Positions 1-5,293 of a DNA stretch of 8,442 nt are shown here, piece after piece; the stretch's first letter is position 1, and every line of letters starts with the position of its first letter. The position numbers were made by a program, and so were the translations under genes. Source of the stretch: JBBSOW01 sp038259365. Lineage in GTDB: Bacteria; Actinomycetota; Actinomycetes; Propionibacteriales; Propionibacteriaceae. The notes beneath the pieces are model-generated. The model was not told the DNA's origin and did no database searches. It worked only from the letters and a program-made list of their open reading frames with translations. The DNA lies in the NCBI GenBank assembly GCA_038259365.1, contig JBBSOW010000128.1, positions 1 through 8,442 on the forward strand, read 5' to 3'.

Positions 1-78
1 GTCGTACTCCGGGGACATCGCATGCCCGGTGGCGCGATCGTCCCAGTTGGCCCGGTTCCAGTCGAAATAGTTGTCCAC
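1..78 (-). CDS. Class I SAM-dependent methyltransferase, N-terminal fragment (partial)
   Basis: Only the first 26 codons lie in the window; the gene continues past position 1. The GTG start at 78-76 is well fixed: an in-frame TAA lies at 84-82, and a GAGGG Shine-Dalgarno (SD) sequence lies 7 nt upstream. The peptide reads roughly VDNYFDWNRANWDDRATGHA, then MSPEYD. The N-R-A-N-W-D-[DE]-R core resembles the N-terminus of a common actinobacterial group of class I SAM-dependent methyltransferases of unknown substrate. The SAM-binding motifs are outside the window, so the call rests on this short signature from memory. It is on the same strand as the rRNA methylase gene upstream but is separated by about 128 bp holding a large inverted repeat. 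Confidence 0.6.
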   Translation of the reverse strand, partial: MDNYFDWNRANWDDRATGHAMSPEYD

Positions 79-83
79 CGGTT

Positions 84-99
84 AACCCTCGCACGGGTT
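84..99 (-). promoter_or_regulatory. Small hairpin enclosing the RBS of the methyltransferase gene
   Basis: On the minus strand AACCC pairs with GGGTT across a GTGCGA loop, giving a 5-bp stem. The GAGGG Shine-Dalgarno of the gene starting at 78 lies partly in the loop and partly in the 3' arm. The hairpin abuts the inner edge of the inverted repeat at 100-177. It could lower translation, but a 5-bp stem is weak and may be chance in GC-rich DNA. Confidence 0.3.
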
Positions 100-177
100 G
101 CGGTTCCGACCTCGGTAGCACGCGGCTCTTCTGGTCCATATGCCATATGAGGCACCTATGACCGAGGTTGGAACCGC
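100..177. repeat. 17-bp inverted repeat with 44-nt loop
   Basis: Positions 100-116 (GCGGTTCCGACCTCGGT) are the reverse complement of 161-177 except at one position (G108 against T169). That pair would be G-U in a plus-strand transcript and A-C in a minus-strand one. The 117-160 loop contains two CATATG palindromes separated by one base. There is no U-run after either arm, so it is not a classic intrinsic terminator. It fills the gap between two minus-strand genes. It could be an intergenic repeat, a protein-binding site, an mRNA 3'-end stabiliser, or a remnant left by loss or insertion of DNA. No ORF is seen in 79-206. Confidence 0.7.
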
Positions 178-206
178 GCCCGGTGGGCGAGCTGGAGCGA
201 ACGGGC

Positions 207-1013
207 TTAGTGCTGGGCGCTGGCGGTGGCGAACAGGCATACGGCGGCGGCGGCGGCGAGGTTGAGGCTCTCGGCGCGGCCGTAGATGGGGACCGAGACG
301 ATCTCATCGGCCAGGGCCGCGTCCGCCTCGGACAGGCCCTGGGCCTCGTTGCCCAGCAACCAAGCGGTCGGCGTCGTGAGGTCCAGCTCGCTGATGGTGC
401 GGGCGCCCCCACCGTCGGCGGCGAGGACGCGCACCCCTGCCTCGCGGCAGGCGGCGATGGCCTGGGCCAGCTCCAGGCCCGCGACGACCGGCACGTTGAA
501 CACGCTGCCAACGGTGGCGCGAAGCACCTTGGGGTTGTACAGCTCGACCGAGTCCTTGCTGATGAGCACCGCGTCGGCGCCGAAGGCGTCGGCGCTGCGG
601 ATGAGCGTCCCGAGGTTCCCGGGATCGCGGATCTGATTGGCGATGGCCAGCAACGTCGGGCCCGCGCGCAGGACGGCGGCTAGCTCGCCGCGCGTCTGCC
701 GGCAGACGGCGACGACTCCCTGCGGGTGCACCGCGTCGGTGAGGGCGCGAAGATCCTCGGTGGACCCGATCAGCACCTCGACGCCCTGCTCGGCGCAGGC
801 CGACACCAACTGCTCGTGCCGCCGTTCGGCCACCGGGCTGATGACCAGGTGGCGCAGCAGGTCGTGCGATCCGCTGGCGAGGGCGGCGCGGACCGCTTGG
901 GGTCCCTCGATGAGGAACTCCCCGACGGCCTCGCGGCCCCTACGTTCCAGGAGGCGACGAACCGACCGAAATCGCCCACGGGTCAACTCGGGGAAATCGG
1001 CCGGTTCGCTCAT
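207..1013 (-). CDS. SpoU/TrmH-family RNA 2'-O-methyltransferase (probably 23S rRNA)
   Basis: This is a 268-aa SPOUT-fold methylase that probably transfers methyl from SAM to a ribose 2'-OH in rRNA. Residues about 10-105 form the SpoU substrate-binding domain (FLIEGPQAV at 33-41). Residues about 120-265 form the knotted catalytic domain. Its three motifs are NQIRDPGNLGTLIRSADAFG at 126-145 (catalytic-type N126 and R139), LLGNEAQGL at 219-227, and VPIYGRAESLNLAAA at 241-255. The length is normal for the family. The ATG start lies 14 nt after the rplT stop, with no clear SD sequence, so translation may be coupled to rplT. Genes of this family commonly follow infC-rpmI-rplT in actinobacteria and are then usually followed by pheS-pheT, which are absent here. 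The exact nucleotide target cannot be read from sequence (TsnR-like versus RlmB-like). Confidence 0.93.
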   Translation of the reverse strand: MSEPADFPELTRGRFRSVRRLLERRGREAVGEFLIEGPQAVRAALASGSHDLLRHLVISPVAERRHEQLVSACAEQGVEVLIGSTEDLRALTDAVHPQGVVAVCRQTRGELAAVLRAGPTLLAIANQIRDPGNLGTLIRSADAFGADAVLISKDSVELYNPKVLRATVGSVFNVPVVAGLELAQAIAACREAGVRVLAADGGGARTISELDLTTPTAWLLGNEAQGLSEADAALADEIVSVPIYGRAESLNLAAAAAVCLFATASAQH

Positions 1014-1027
1014 CGGTGGAGGCTGGC

Positions 1028-1399
1028 TCAGGCGGCGGAGGCGTGAGGCTGGTTCGCCTTGGCGATCTTCACGAGCTCGGAGAAGGCCGGGCCGTCGTTC
1101 ACGGCCAGCTCGGCCATGATCTTGCGGTCCACCTCGACGCCGGCGTTGTGCAGGCCGTTGATGAAGCGGTTATAGGTCATGCCTTCGGCGCGGGCGGCGG
1201 CGTTGATCCGCTGGATCCAGAGGCGACGGAAGTCGCCCTTGCGGGCGCGGCGATCGCGGTAGGCGTAGACGAGGGAGTGGGTGACCTGCTCCTTGGCCTT
1301 GCGGTACAACCGGGACCGCTGACCGCGGTACCCCGAGGCCTGGTCCAGAATTTCGCGGCGCTTCTTGTGCGCGTTCACAGAACGCTTGACGCGTGCCAT
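1028..1399 (-). CDS. rplT: 50S ribosomal protein L20
   Basis: This 123-aa basic protein of the large subunit binds 23S rRNA early in assembly; in several bacteria it also represses its own operon. The N-terminus is the typical MARVKRSVNAHKKRREIL with the following GYRGQRSRLYRKAKEQ segment. The family signature RINAAARAEGMTYNRFINGL followed by the DRK motif is at about residues 64-93. The length is normal, with a short Ala-rich tail. An AAGGAG Shine-Dalgarno lies 7 nt before the ATG. It is the third gene of infC-rpmI-rplT, separated from rpmI by 104 nt carrying a hairpin (1445-1469). Confidence 0.98.
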   Translation of the reverse strand: MARVKRSVNAHKKRREILDQASGYRGQRSRLYRKAKEQVTHSLVYAYRDRRARKGDFRRLWIQRINAAARAEGMTYNRFINGLHNAGVEVDRKIMAELAVNDGPAFSELVKIAKANQPHASAA

Positions 1400-1444
1400 T
1401 CCGATTCTCCTTGACTGTGCGGCCTGTGCGGCCGACTTGATTGC

Positions 1445-1469
1445 TCCCCTAGGGCTGGGCCCCGGGGGA
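1445..1469 (-). promoter_or_regulatory. Hairpin in the rpmI-rplT spacer
   Basis: The minus strand folds as TCCCC, a C-A mismatch, GGGG paired with CCCT (one G-U), and a CCCAG loop, closed by GGGGA. It lies 45-70 nt upstream of rplT. There is no U-run, so it is more likely a binding or processing element than a terminator. The layout of 5 bp, one C-A mismatch and 4 bp matches the hairpin at 1758-1781. The same spacer also holds a 9-nt tandem duplication (CTGTGCGGC twice, near 1416-1433). Confidence 0.35.
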
Positions 1470-1503
1470 AAGCGATGACGGGGTTTGGGTGAGACCTAGC
1501 GGG

Positions 1504-1698
1504 TCACTTGCCGAGCAGCTTGCGGGCCTTCTTGGCGTCGCCGGGCTCCAACACGGCGTCGTTGAGCAGGCGCCGGGTGCGGGTGCTGGGCTTGTGCTCG
1601 TTGAGGTGCATCTTGCCGGCCTGGCGGTGCATGACCTTGCCGGTGCCCGTGATCCTGAACCGCTTCTTTGCACCGGAGTGCGTCTTCATCTTCGGCAT
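1504..1698 (-). CDS. rpmI: 50S ribosomal protein L35
   Basis: This 64-aa basic large-subunit protein starts MPKMKTHSGAKKRFRITGTG and ends in RTRRLLNDAVLEP plus a basic tail, matching the family in sequence and length. The frame stays open 8 codons further upstream, but the start at 1698 gives the canonical MPKMKTHSG N-terminus. It also has an AAAGAGAG-type Shine-Dalgarno about 8 nt before the ATG. It is the middle gene of infC-rpmI-rplT, in the order found across most bacteria. Expression probably depends on the upstream infC leader and on hairpins in the 111-nt spacer after infC. Confidence 0.98.
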   Translation of the reverse strand: MPKMKTHSGAKKRFRITGTGKVMHRQAGKMHLNEHKPSTRTRRLLNDAVLEPGDAKKARKLLGK

Positions 1699-1723
1699 AT
1701 CGCCAGCTCTCTTTCTGCTCACT

Positions 1724-1748
1724 CCCCCGAGGCTTTACAACCTGGGGG
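1724..1748 (-). promoter_or_regulatory. GC-rich hairpin just upstream of rpmI
   Basis: The minus strand CCCCC-AGG pairs with CCT-C-GGGGG (8 bp, one bulged C) around a TTGTAAAG loop; flanking T and A can add a ninth pair. It ends about 25 nt before the rpmI ATG and has no U-run. It could be a ribosomal-protein binding site or an mRNA stability or processing element within the infC-rpmI-rplT operon. Confidence 0.35.
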
Positions 1749-1757
1749 ATTGCTGTG

Positions 1758-1781
1758 CTGATTGCGGTCTGCCGCGATCAG
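1758..1781 (-). promoter_or_regulatory. Hairpin in the infC-rpmI spacer
   Basis: On the minus strand CTGAT pairs with ATCAG and GCGG with CCGC around a CAGA loop, with a single C-A mismatch between the two helices. It lies 28 nt downstream of the infC stop, with no U-run. Its architecture matches the hairpin upstream of rplT. In other phyla L20 binds mRNA of this operon to repress it; a similar role here is inference only. Confidence 0.4.
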
Positions 1782-1809
1782 CGAGTTTGAAGTTTGGGTC
1801 TTGGGTGAC

Positions 1810-2502
1810 TCAGAGATCGATGTCGGGGTCCATGTTGTCGGCGGGCCCCTTCTTCTTCTTCTTCGTCGGGGGGGCATCGGCGGCACGGGCGCGATTCTCC
1901 AGGCCCTCCTGCTGCTCGGCGTCGTGATCGGCCTGGCGAAGGGCGGCCTTGCGATCCCGCTCGGCCGCGACGTCGGCGCGGGCCTCGGTCTTCTTCTTGT
2001 GCGGGCCCAACACCATCAGCATGTTGCGGCCGTCCTGCTTGGGATTGGACTCGATGAAGCCGAACTCGCCCACGTCGTCGGCCAACCGCTTGAGCAGGTT
2101 GAAGCCCAGCTCGGGGCGGCTTTGCTCGCGCCCGCGGAACATGATCGTGATCTTGACCTTGTCGCCAGCCTTGAGGAACCGAAGAACGTGGCCCTTCTTG
2201 GTGTCGTAATCGTGCGCGTCGATCTTGGGACGAAGCTTCATCTCCTTGATCACGGTGTTGGTCTGGTTGCGCCGGCTCTCACGAGCCTTCTGCGCGTTCT
2301 CGTACTTGAACTTCCCGTAGTCCATGAGCTTGACCACCGGGGGCCGAGCCATGGGAGCAACTTCCACCAGGTCGAGTTCGGACTCGCGGGCCAACCGTAG
2401 AGCGTCCTCGATGCGAACGACCCCCACCTGCTCTCCAGCCGGGCCGACGAGACGGACCTCCGGTACGCGGATGCGATCGTTGATGCGTGGTTCGGTGCTG
2501 AT
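1810..2502 (-). CDS. infC: Translation initiation factor IF-3, ATC start
   Basis: This 230-aa protein binds the 30S subunit, prevents premature 50S joining and enforces start-codon and initiator-tRNA selection. The N-terminal domain (about 1-75) carries STEPRINDRIRVPEVRLVG and VVKLMDYGKFKYE. The lysine/arginine-rich linker and C-terminal domain (about 76-168) carry VIKEMKLRPKID, KVKITIMFRGREQSRP and FIESNPKQDGRNMLMVLGP. A hydrophilic tail of about 60 residues with a five-lysine run (214-218, encoded by CTT repeats on the plus strand) extends beyond the core; extended tails are common in actinobacterial IF3. The conserved N-terminus begins at ATC 2502-2500, 4 nt after a GGAGG Shine-Dalgarno. 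The only upstream in-frame alternative is a GTG at 2586, which lies inside the terminator stem and has no SD sequence. Confidence 0.97.
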   Translation of the reverse strand: MSTEPRINDRIRVPEVRLVGPAGEQVGVVRIEDALRLARESELDLVEVAPMARPPVVKLMDYGKFKYENAQKARESRRNQTNTVIKEMKLRPKIDAHDYDTKKGHVLRFLKAGDKVKITIMFRGREQSRPELGFNLLKRLADDVGEFGFIESNPKQDGRNMLMVLGPHKKKTEARADVAAERDRKAALRQADHDAEQQEGLENRARAADAPPTKKKKKGPADNMDPDIDL

Positions 2503-2511
2503 GTGTCCTCC
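2500..2511 (-). promoter_or_regulatory. infC ribosome-binding site with ATC start codon
   Basis: On the minus strand GGAGG (2511-2507) is followed by ACAC and then ATC, which opens the conserved STEPRINDRIR sequence. The codon before it is CAC, so no ATG, GTG or TTG is available nearby. AUU and AUC starts in infC are known in other bacteria and underlie autoregulation, because IF3 itself rejects non-AUG starts. Confidence 0.85.
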
Positions 2512-2569
2512 AGGTGTTGTGCGTCGAAGTGTGCTGCGTCGACCGATGGTGCCGCATCCCGCCCGAGAC

Positions 2570-2601
2570 GACGAAAAGGCCCTCACCCGGAGGCAAGGAC
2601 C
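2570..2601 (-). terminator. Intrinsic terminator (attenuator) in the infC leader
   Basis: The minus strand 2601-2592 (GGTCCTTGCC) pairs over 10 bp, with three G-U pairs, to 2587-2578 (GGTGAGGGCC) around a UCCG tetraloop. TTTT then CGTCGTCT follows at 2577-2570. It lies about 75 nt upstream of the infC ATC and downstream of the presumed promoter. It would therefore stop transcription before infC rather than end the SseB gene, although it could do both. The upstream segment that could open it is listed separately. Confidence 0.75.
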
Positions 2602-2728
2602 CTGATCACGGCGACACGATGACGAGGCGCCCCGTCACCACAGCGAGGAGCTCCCGCAAAGAGCTACTTCACTGCGTCGCGACCGACCCGTCAGCTTTAC
2701 GGCCGAGGCGGGTGGGAGATCAGGTCCC
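2597..2728 (-). promoter_or_regulatory. Candidate antiterminator pairing in the infC leader
   Basis: The minus-strand segment 2727-2718 (GGACCTGATC) is complementary over 10 bp to 2607-2597 (GATCAGGGTCC), with one bulged G. The second segment includes GGTCC, the 5' base of the terminator stem, so the two helices are mutually exclusive. This is the standard layout of a transcription attenuator. The two arms are about 110 nt apart. What chooses between the states (leader-peptide translation, L20, or another factor) cannot be told from sequence. Confidence 0.5.
2606..2641 (-). CDS. Putative leader peptide upstream of infC
   Basis: This is an 11-codon ORF, GTG-GTG-ACG through CCG-TGA, reading (M/V)VTGRLVIVSP. 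A GGGAG Shine-Dalgarno (2655-2651) lies 9 nt before the first GTG. Six of eleven residues are Val, Ile or Leu. The TGA stop falls in the GATCA segment used by the candidate antiterminator, 4 nt upstream of the terminator stem, so a terminating ribosome would cover the switch. The SD sequence is itself partly within a small AGCTC/GAGCT hairpin (2649-2665). Translation is inferred from layout only; a short ORF with GTG start can arise by chance. Confidence 0.35.
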   Translation of the reverse strand: MVTGRLVIVSP

Positions 2729-2737
2729 CTCTTGCAG

Positions 2738-2767
2738 ATTCGATCACTCGAATCGGTCACCTGACAA
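2738..2767 (-). promoter_or_regulatory. Possible promoter for infC operon, overlapped by a palindrome
   Basis: TTGTCA (2767-2762) matches five of six bases of a -35 box. It is followed after 18 nt by TCGAAT (2743-2738), a weak -10 lacking the key second-position A. An 18-nt palindrome, GATTCGA-GTGA-TCGAATC (2754-2737), covers the spacer and the -10. If this is the promoter, the transcript begins near 2730, exactly at the antiterminator arm. Other start sites further upstream are possible. Confidence 0.3.
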
Positions 2768-2796
2768 CATACCCGATACCAGCGGTGTATCGATAA

Positions 2797-3342
2797 TCAG
2801 CTGGCGGGGCGCAGCCAGGCGAAGTTGCCGTCCTCGAGCTCGGTGAGGCGATGGCTTTTCGCTAGCTCGCTGACCAACGGCTCCTCGATGACGAGCGCGT
2901 GGGGGCCCTCGAAGTCGACCAGGAGCACGCTCGCCTCGGCCGCTCTACCGGCCTCGGCCACCTTGTCCAGGGTCGCGGGGATGGGGCGGGCTTGGGCATT
3001 CCATCGCGTCAGGGCGTCGACGCCGGTGAAGCAGAGCATGGCCGTGCGCCCGTCGGGATGGCGCAGCATGACCGCCGACATCTCGGCCTCGCGGTCGCGG
3101 TCGGGGCCCGCGAGGGACTCGTCGCCGGAGGCCACGATCGGCACCAGGATGCGGGAGAGGCACAGCTCGGCGATGGCGTGAAAGTAGTCGCGCTCGGTAC
3201 CCGATTCCGCCGCTCGCTGAAGCGCTCCGCGCAGATCGGGGGTCGCGCTGCCGTCGTCGTCGGCGAAGGCGTCGTTGGTGGCCCCCAGGTGGCGTTGGCC
3301 CGGCAGGGAGGACCCAGTGACAGCGTCAGATTCGTGGGACAT
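2797..3342 (-). CDS. SseB-family protein
   Basis: This is a 181-aa soluble protein with no signal peptide or membrane segment. Residues about 35-180 match the SseB N-terminal domain type found beside infC in many actinobacteria, with EMSAVMLRHPDGRTAMLCFT (87-106) then GVDALTRWNAQARPIP. The domain's biochemical role is not established; the name comes from an enterobacterial protein. The ATG at 3342 is chosen because conservation begins after it, although GGAGG lies only 1 nt upstream, an unusually tight spacing. The frame stays open further 5' but there it reads Arg-rich, low-complexity sequence. It is divergent from the gene at 3443 across a 100-bp gap, with no convincing -35/-10 on either strand, and lies upstream of the infC leader. 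Confidence 0.82.
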   Translation of the reverse strand: MSHESDAVTGSSLPGQRHLGATNDAFADDDGSATPDLRGALQRAAESGTERDYFHAIAELCLSRILVPIVASGDESLAGPDRDREAEMSAVMLRHPDGRTAMLCFTGVDALTRWNAQARPIPATLDKVAEAGRAAEASVLLVDFEGPHALVIEEPLVSELAKSHRLTELEDGNFAWLRPAS

Positions 3343-3442
3343 GCCTCCACCGTAGAGAGACCCACTGGCGCAGTTCAACCGCCCGTCGGTCCAACCGCGC
3401 GCCCGAAGGCGGCCGGGGTGGGCGCTGTGAAAAGCTGGGGTC

Positions 3443-3910
3443 ATGTCATCGAACACGCTCGTGCTGGGAATCTGCATCGCGATTGCAGTCGTCTTCGTCG
3501 CCATCGGCGTCTTGTTGTGGCTGCGCGATCGACGCGGGGCCGCCCTGCGCAGCTTCGCCGTGGCGTGCGCGGTCATCGGACTCTACCTCGCCGGCCTGGT
3601 GGATCTGCTGGCGCGAGCCGGCTCGGCCGTCGTGACGTGGGCCCGCGACCTGGTCCTGAACACCCCCGTCTGGATCGGTATCGCATTGCTGGTTCTGACC
3701 GTCTTGCTCTGGGTCGTCGGCGGGCGGCTCATCACCCGACGGATCCGCAAGATCGCCGACGGCACCTACATCTCGCCCTCGCGGAAGAAGGCGCACGCGC
3801 AACCGGTCACCACCGGGAGCAGCAACCGGGGCAACGAGAATCTCACCAGCACAACCGACGACGACCTCGACGACGTCAACGACATCTTGAAGTCCCGCGG
3901 CATCGAGTAA
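3443..3910 (+). CDS. Small integral membrane protein of unknown function
   Basis: This is a 155-aa protein that I do not recognise. Three hydrophobic helices are clear at about 5-27, 35-57 and 77-96. They are followed by an Arg/Lys-rich juxtamembrane segment (RRIRKIADG...SRKKAHA) and a polar, acidic C-terminal tail (DDDLDDVNDILKSRGIE, 139-155). Positive charges after TM1 (RDRRG) suggest that loop is cytoplasmic. The ATG is preceded by GGGG only 2 nt away, a poor SD sequence, so the transcript may have little leader. Codon use looks native. It is convergent with the PH-domain gene, with 13 nt between the two coding ends. Confidence 0.8.
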   Translation: MSSNTLVLGICIAIAVVFVAIGVLLWLRDRRGAALRSFAVACAVIGLYLAGLVDLLARAGSAVVTWARDLVLNTPVWIGIALLVLTVLLWVVGGRLITRRIRKIADGTYISPSRKKAHAQPVTTGSSNRGNENLTSTTDDDLDDVNDILKSRGIE

Positions 3911-3924
3911 GGCGGGGGAGCCTT
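3909..3924. terminator. Short bidirectional hairpin between convergent genes
   Basis: AAGGC (3909-3913) pairs with GCCTT (3920-3924) around a GGGGGA loop. The arms overlap the stop codons of the genes on both strands. With a 5-bp stem and no U-run it is at best a weak terminator or a 3'-end protecting hairpin. Confidence 0.25.
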
Positions 3925-4394
3925 CAGCCGCGCTCGGCGATGAGGCCACGCAGGCGGTCGGCCTTGTCTTGAGCCGAGGCGCGATCGGTGCTCTGGATCG
4001 CCATGATGGCGATCCGGGCCGGCTCGTCGCTCAACGCGTTCCCCGACTCGACGAGCAGGTAGGCCCAGGGATCCCCGCTGCGGAAAACCAGCCCGCGAAT
4101 CTCCGACCACGCGACGTGGTGGGTGCGGGCACCGTTGCGCCAGGTGAAGCCCTCGCCGTCGGCCCGGCCGTAGCTCAGGCCCAGCGACATGATCAGGGCC
4201 ACCATGAAGGCCACGAAGAAGAGCAAGGTGGCGGTCTGCAGGGGTGTGAAGTTGCCCCGCACCTCGGCCCCGAGCCCGATGGCGATCCCGGCCGTCGCCA
4301 CCACCAACAGCACCGAGAATACCGAGACCCAGCGCAGCAGGCGCTTGGGGCGAAAGACCACGGTCTCGCCTCCGCCGGACGCCGAGGCGCTCAC
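3924..4394 (-). CDS. PH-domain membrane protein downstream of hisG
   Basis: This protein of about 156 aa has two N-terminal transmembrane helices (about 21-41 and 54-74). A bacterial PH-like domain follows (about 75-156), with VAWSEIRGLVFRSGDPWAYL at 95-112 typical of the bPH_6 type. The GTG start at 4394 overlaps the hisG TGA as GTGA, implying translational coupling. A second GTG three codons upstream (4403) is the alternative. A gene of this kind follows hisG in many actinobacteria, for example next to hisE-hisG in mycobacteria. Its role is unknown, and nothing in it suggests a histidine enzyme. No separate promoter is seen. Confidence 0.82.
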   Translation of the reverse strand: MSASASGGGETVVFRPKRLLRWVSVFSVLLVVATAGIAIGLGAEVRGNFTPLQTATLLFFVAFMVALIMSLGLSYGRADGEGFTWRNGARTHHVAWSEIRGLVFRSGDPWAYLLVESGNALSDEPARIAIMAIQSTDRASAQDKADRLRGLIAERG

Positions 4395-5248
4395 AGCCGG
4401 CACGCCGCGATGTCGGTGACGAGGATGGCCCGGGCGCCCAGCTCCCAAAGATCGTCCATCAGCAGTTGCGCCTCGCTGCGCCGCACCATCGCCCTTACGG
4501 CAAACCAGCCCTCGCGGGCCAGCGGTGAGACGGTCGGGGACTCCAGTCCGGGGGTGATCGCGGTGGCCCGCTCGACGAATTCGGCCGACACATCGTAATC
4601 CATCATGGCGTAGTTTCGGGCCACAAGGACGCCGTTGAGGCGCCGCACGAGCAGCTCCAACCCCTCGGGGGCGTCGACCCCGCTGCGTCGAATAAGGATC
4701 GCCTCGGAGGACAAGATCGGATCGCCGAACAGCTCCAGACCCGCCTGCCGCAGGGTCGTGCCGGTGTCGACGACGTCGGCGATGACGTCGGCAACGCCCA
4801 ACCGGATGGCGCTCTCGACGGCCCCGTCGAGCTTGATCAGCCGGGCCTCGATGCCCAGGCGGCCCAGGAACGCGTCCACGAGGCCGGGGTAGGAGGTGGC
4901 GATCCGCTGACCGTGGAGCTGCTCCGCGGTCAGGCCGCTGCCCGCGACGGCGGCGAAGCGAAAGCTCGTGCCGCCGAAGCCCATCGTGAGCACCTCGGTG
5001 GCCGTGGCCGCCGAATCCAGCAGCATGTCGCGGCCGGTGATCCCGCAGTGCAGGGTGCCTTCGCCCACGTAGACGGCGATGTCGCGGGGGCGCAGATAGT
5101 AGAACTCGACGCCGTTGGCCTCGTCGAGCAGGACGAGTTCCTTGTGGTCGTGACGCTGCCGGTAGCCGGCCTCGCGCAGCATCTGGGCACTCGCTTCGGC
5201 CAGCGATCCCTTGTTGGGGACGGCGATCTTCAACACGGGACGGTTCAC
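4391..5248 (-). CDS. hisG: ATP phosphoribosyltransferase, long form
   Basis: This enzyme catalyses the first step of histidine synthesis, condensing ATP and PRPP to phosphoribosyl-ATP, and is usually feedback-inhibited by histidine. At 285 aa it is the long, HisZ-independent form. Catalytic domains span about 5-210, with KIAVPNKGSL at 7-16, the GITGRDML element at 69-76, and the PRPP loop within GVADVIADVVDTGTTL at 151-166. The C-terminal ACT-like regulatory domain spans about 212-285. The start is GTG 5248 with a weak SD sequence; GTG 5236 (giving a VLKIAVPNKG N-terminus) is equally possible. It lies 45 nt after hisE and overlaps the PH-domain gene by 4 nt. Confidence 0.97.
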   Translation of the reverse strand: MNRPVLKIAVPNKGSLAEASAQMLREAGYRQRHDHKELVLLDEANGVEFYYLRPRDIAVYVGEGTLHCGITGRDMLLDSAATATEVLTMGFGGTSFRFAAVAGSGLTAEQLHGQRIATSYPGLVDAFLGRLGIEARLIKLDGAVESAIRLGVADVIADVVDTGTTLRQAGLELFGDPILSSEAILIRRSGVDAPEGLELLVRRLNGVLVARNYAMMDYDVSAEFVERATAITPGLESPTVSPLAREGWFAVRAMVRRSEAQLLMDDLWELGARAILVTDIAACRL

Positions 5249-5293
5249 GGCGCCAAATCTAGTGGCCGGGGCGAGAAAGGGCAGAATCCACCG

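Noticed and set aside
100..177. Integron attC site or tRNA-like fold in the inverted repeat
   Set aside because: There is no GTTRRRY/RYYYAAC core pair, no T-arm consensus and no acceptor or anticodon arm.
1850..1866. CTT trinucleotide run as a phase-variable microsatellite
   Set aside because: It is a short in-frame run encoding lysines in the IF3 tail. Gain or loss of a unit would only change Lys number, with no on/off effect.
1762..2400. A 212-codon plus-strand open frame opposite infC
   Set aside because: It is antisense to the highly conserved IF3 coding region and has no RBS or domain.
2503..2586. Extension of infC upstream to the GTG at 2586
   Set aside because: The added 28 residues are Arg/Ser/Thr-rich and unlike IF3. 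The GTG lies in the terminator stem with no SD sequence, whereas ATC 2502 has GGAGG at 4 nt.
2899..3972. A 357-codon plus-strand open frame crossing the SseB gene, the gap and the membrane-protein gene
   Set aside because: It spans two well-supported genes in other frames and reads as Arg/Gly/Pro-rich sequence. It is a GC-driven shadow.
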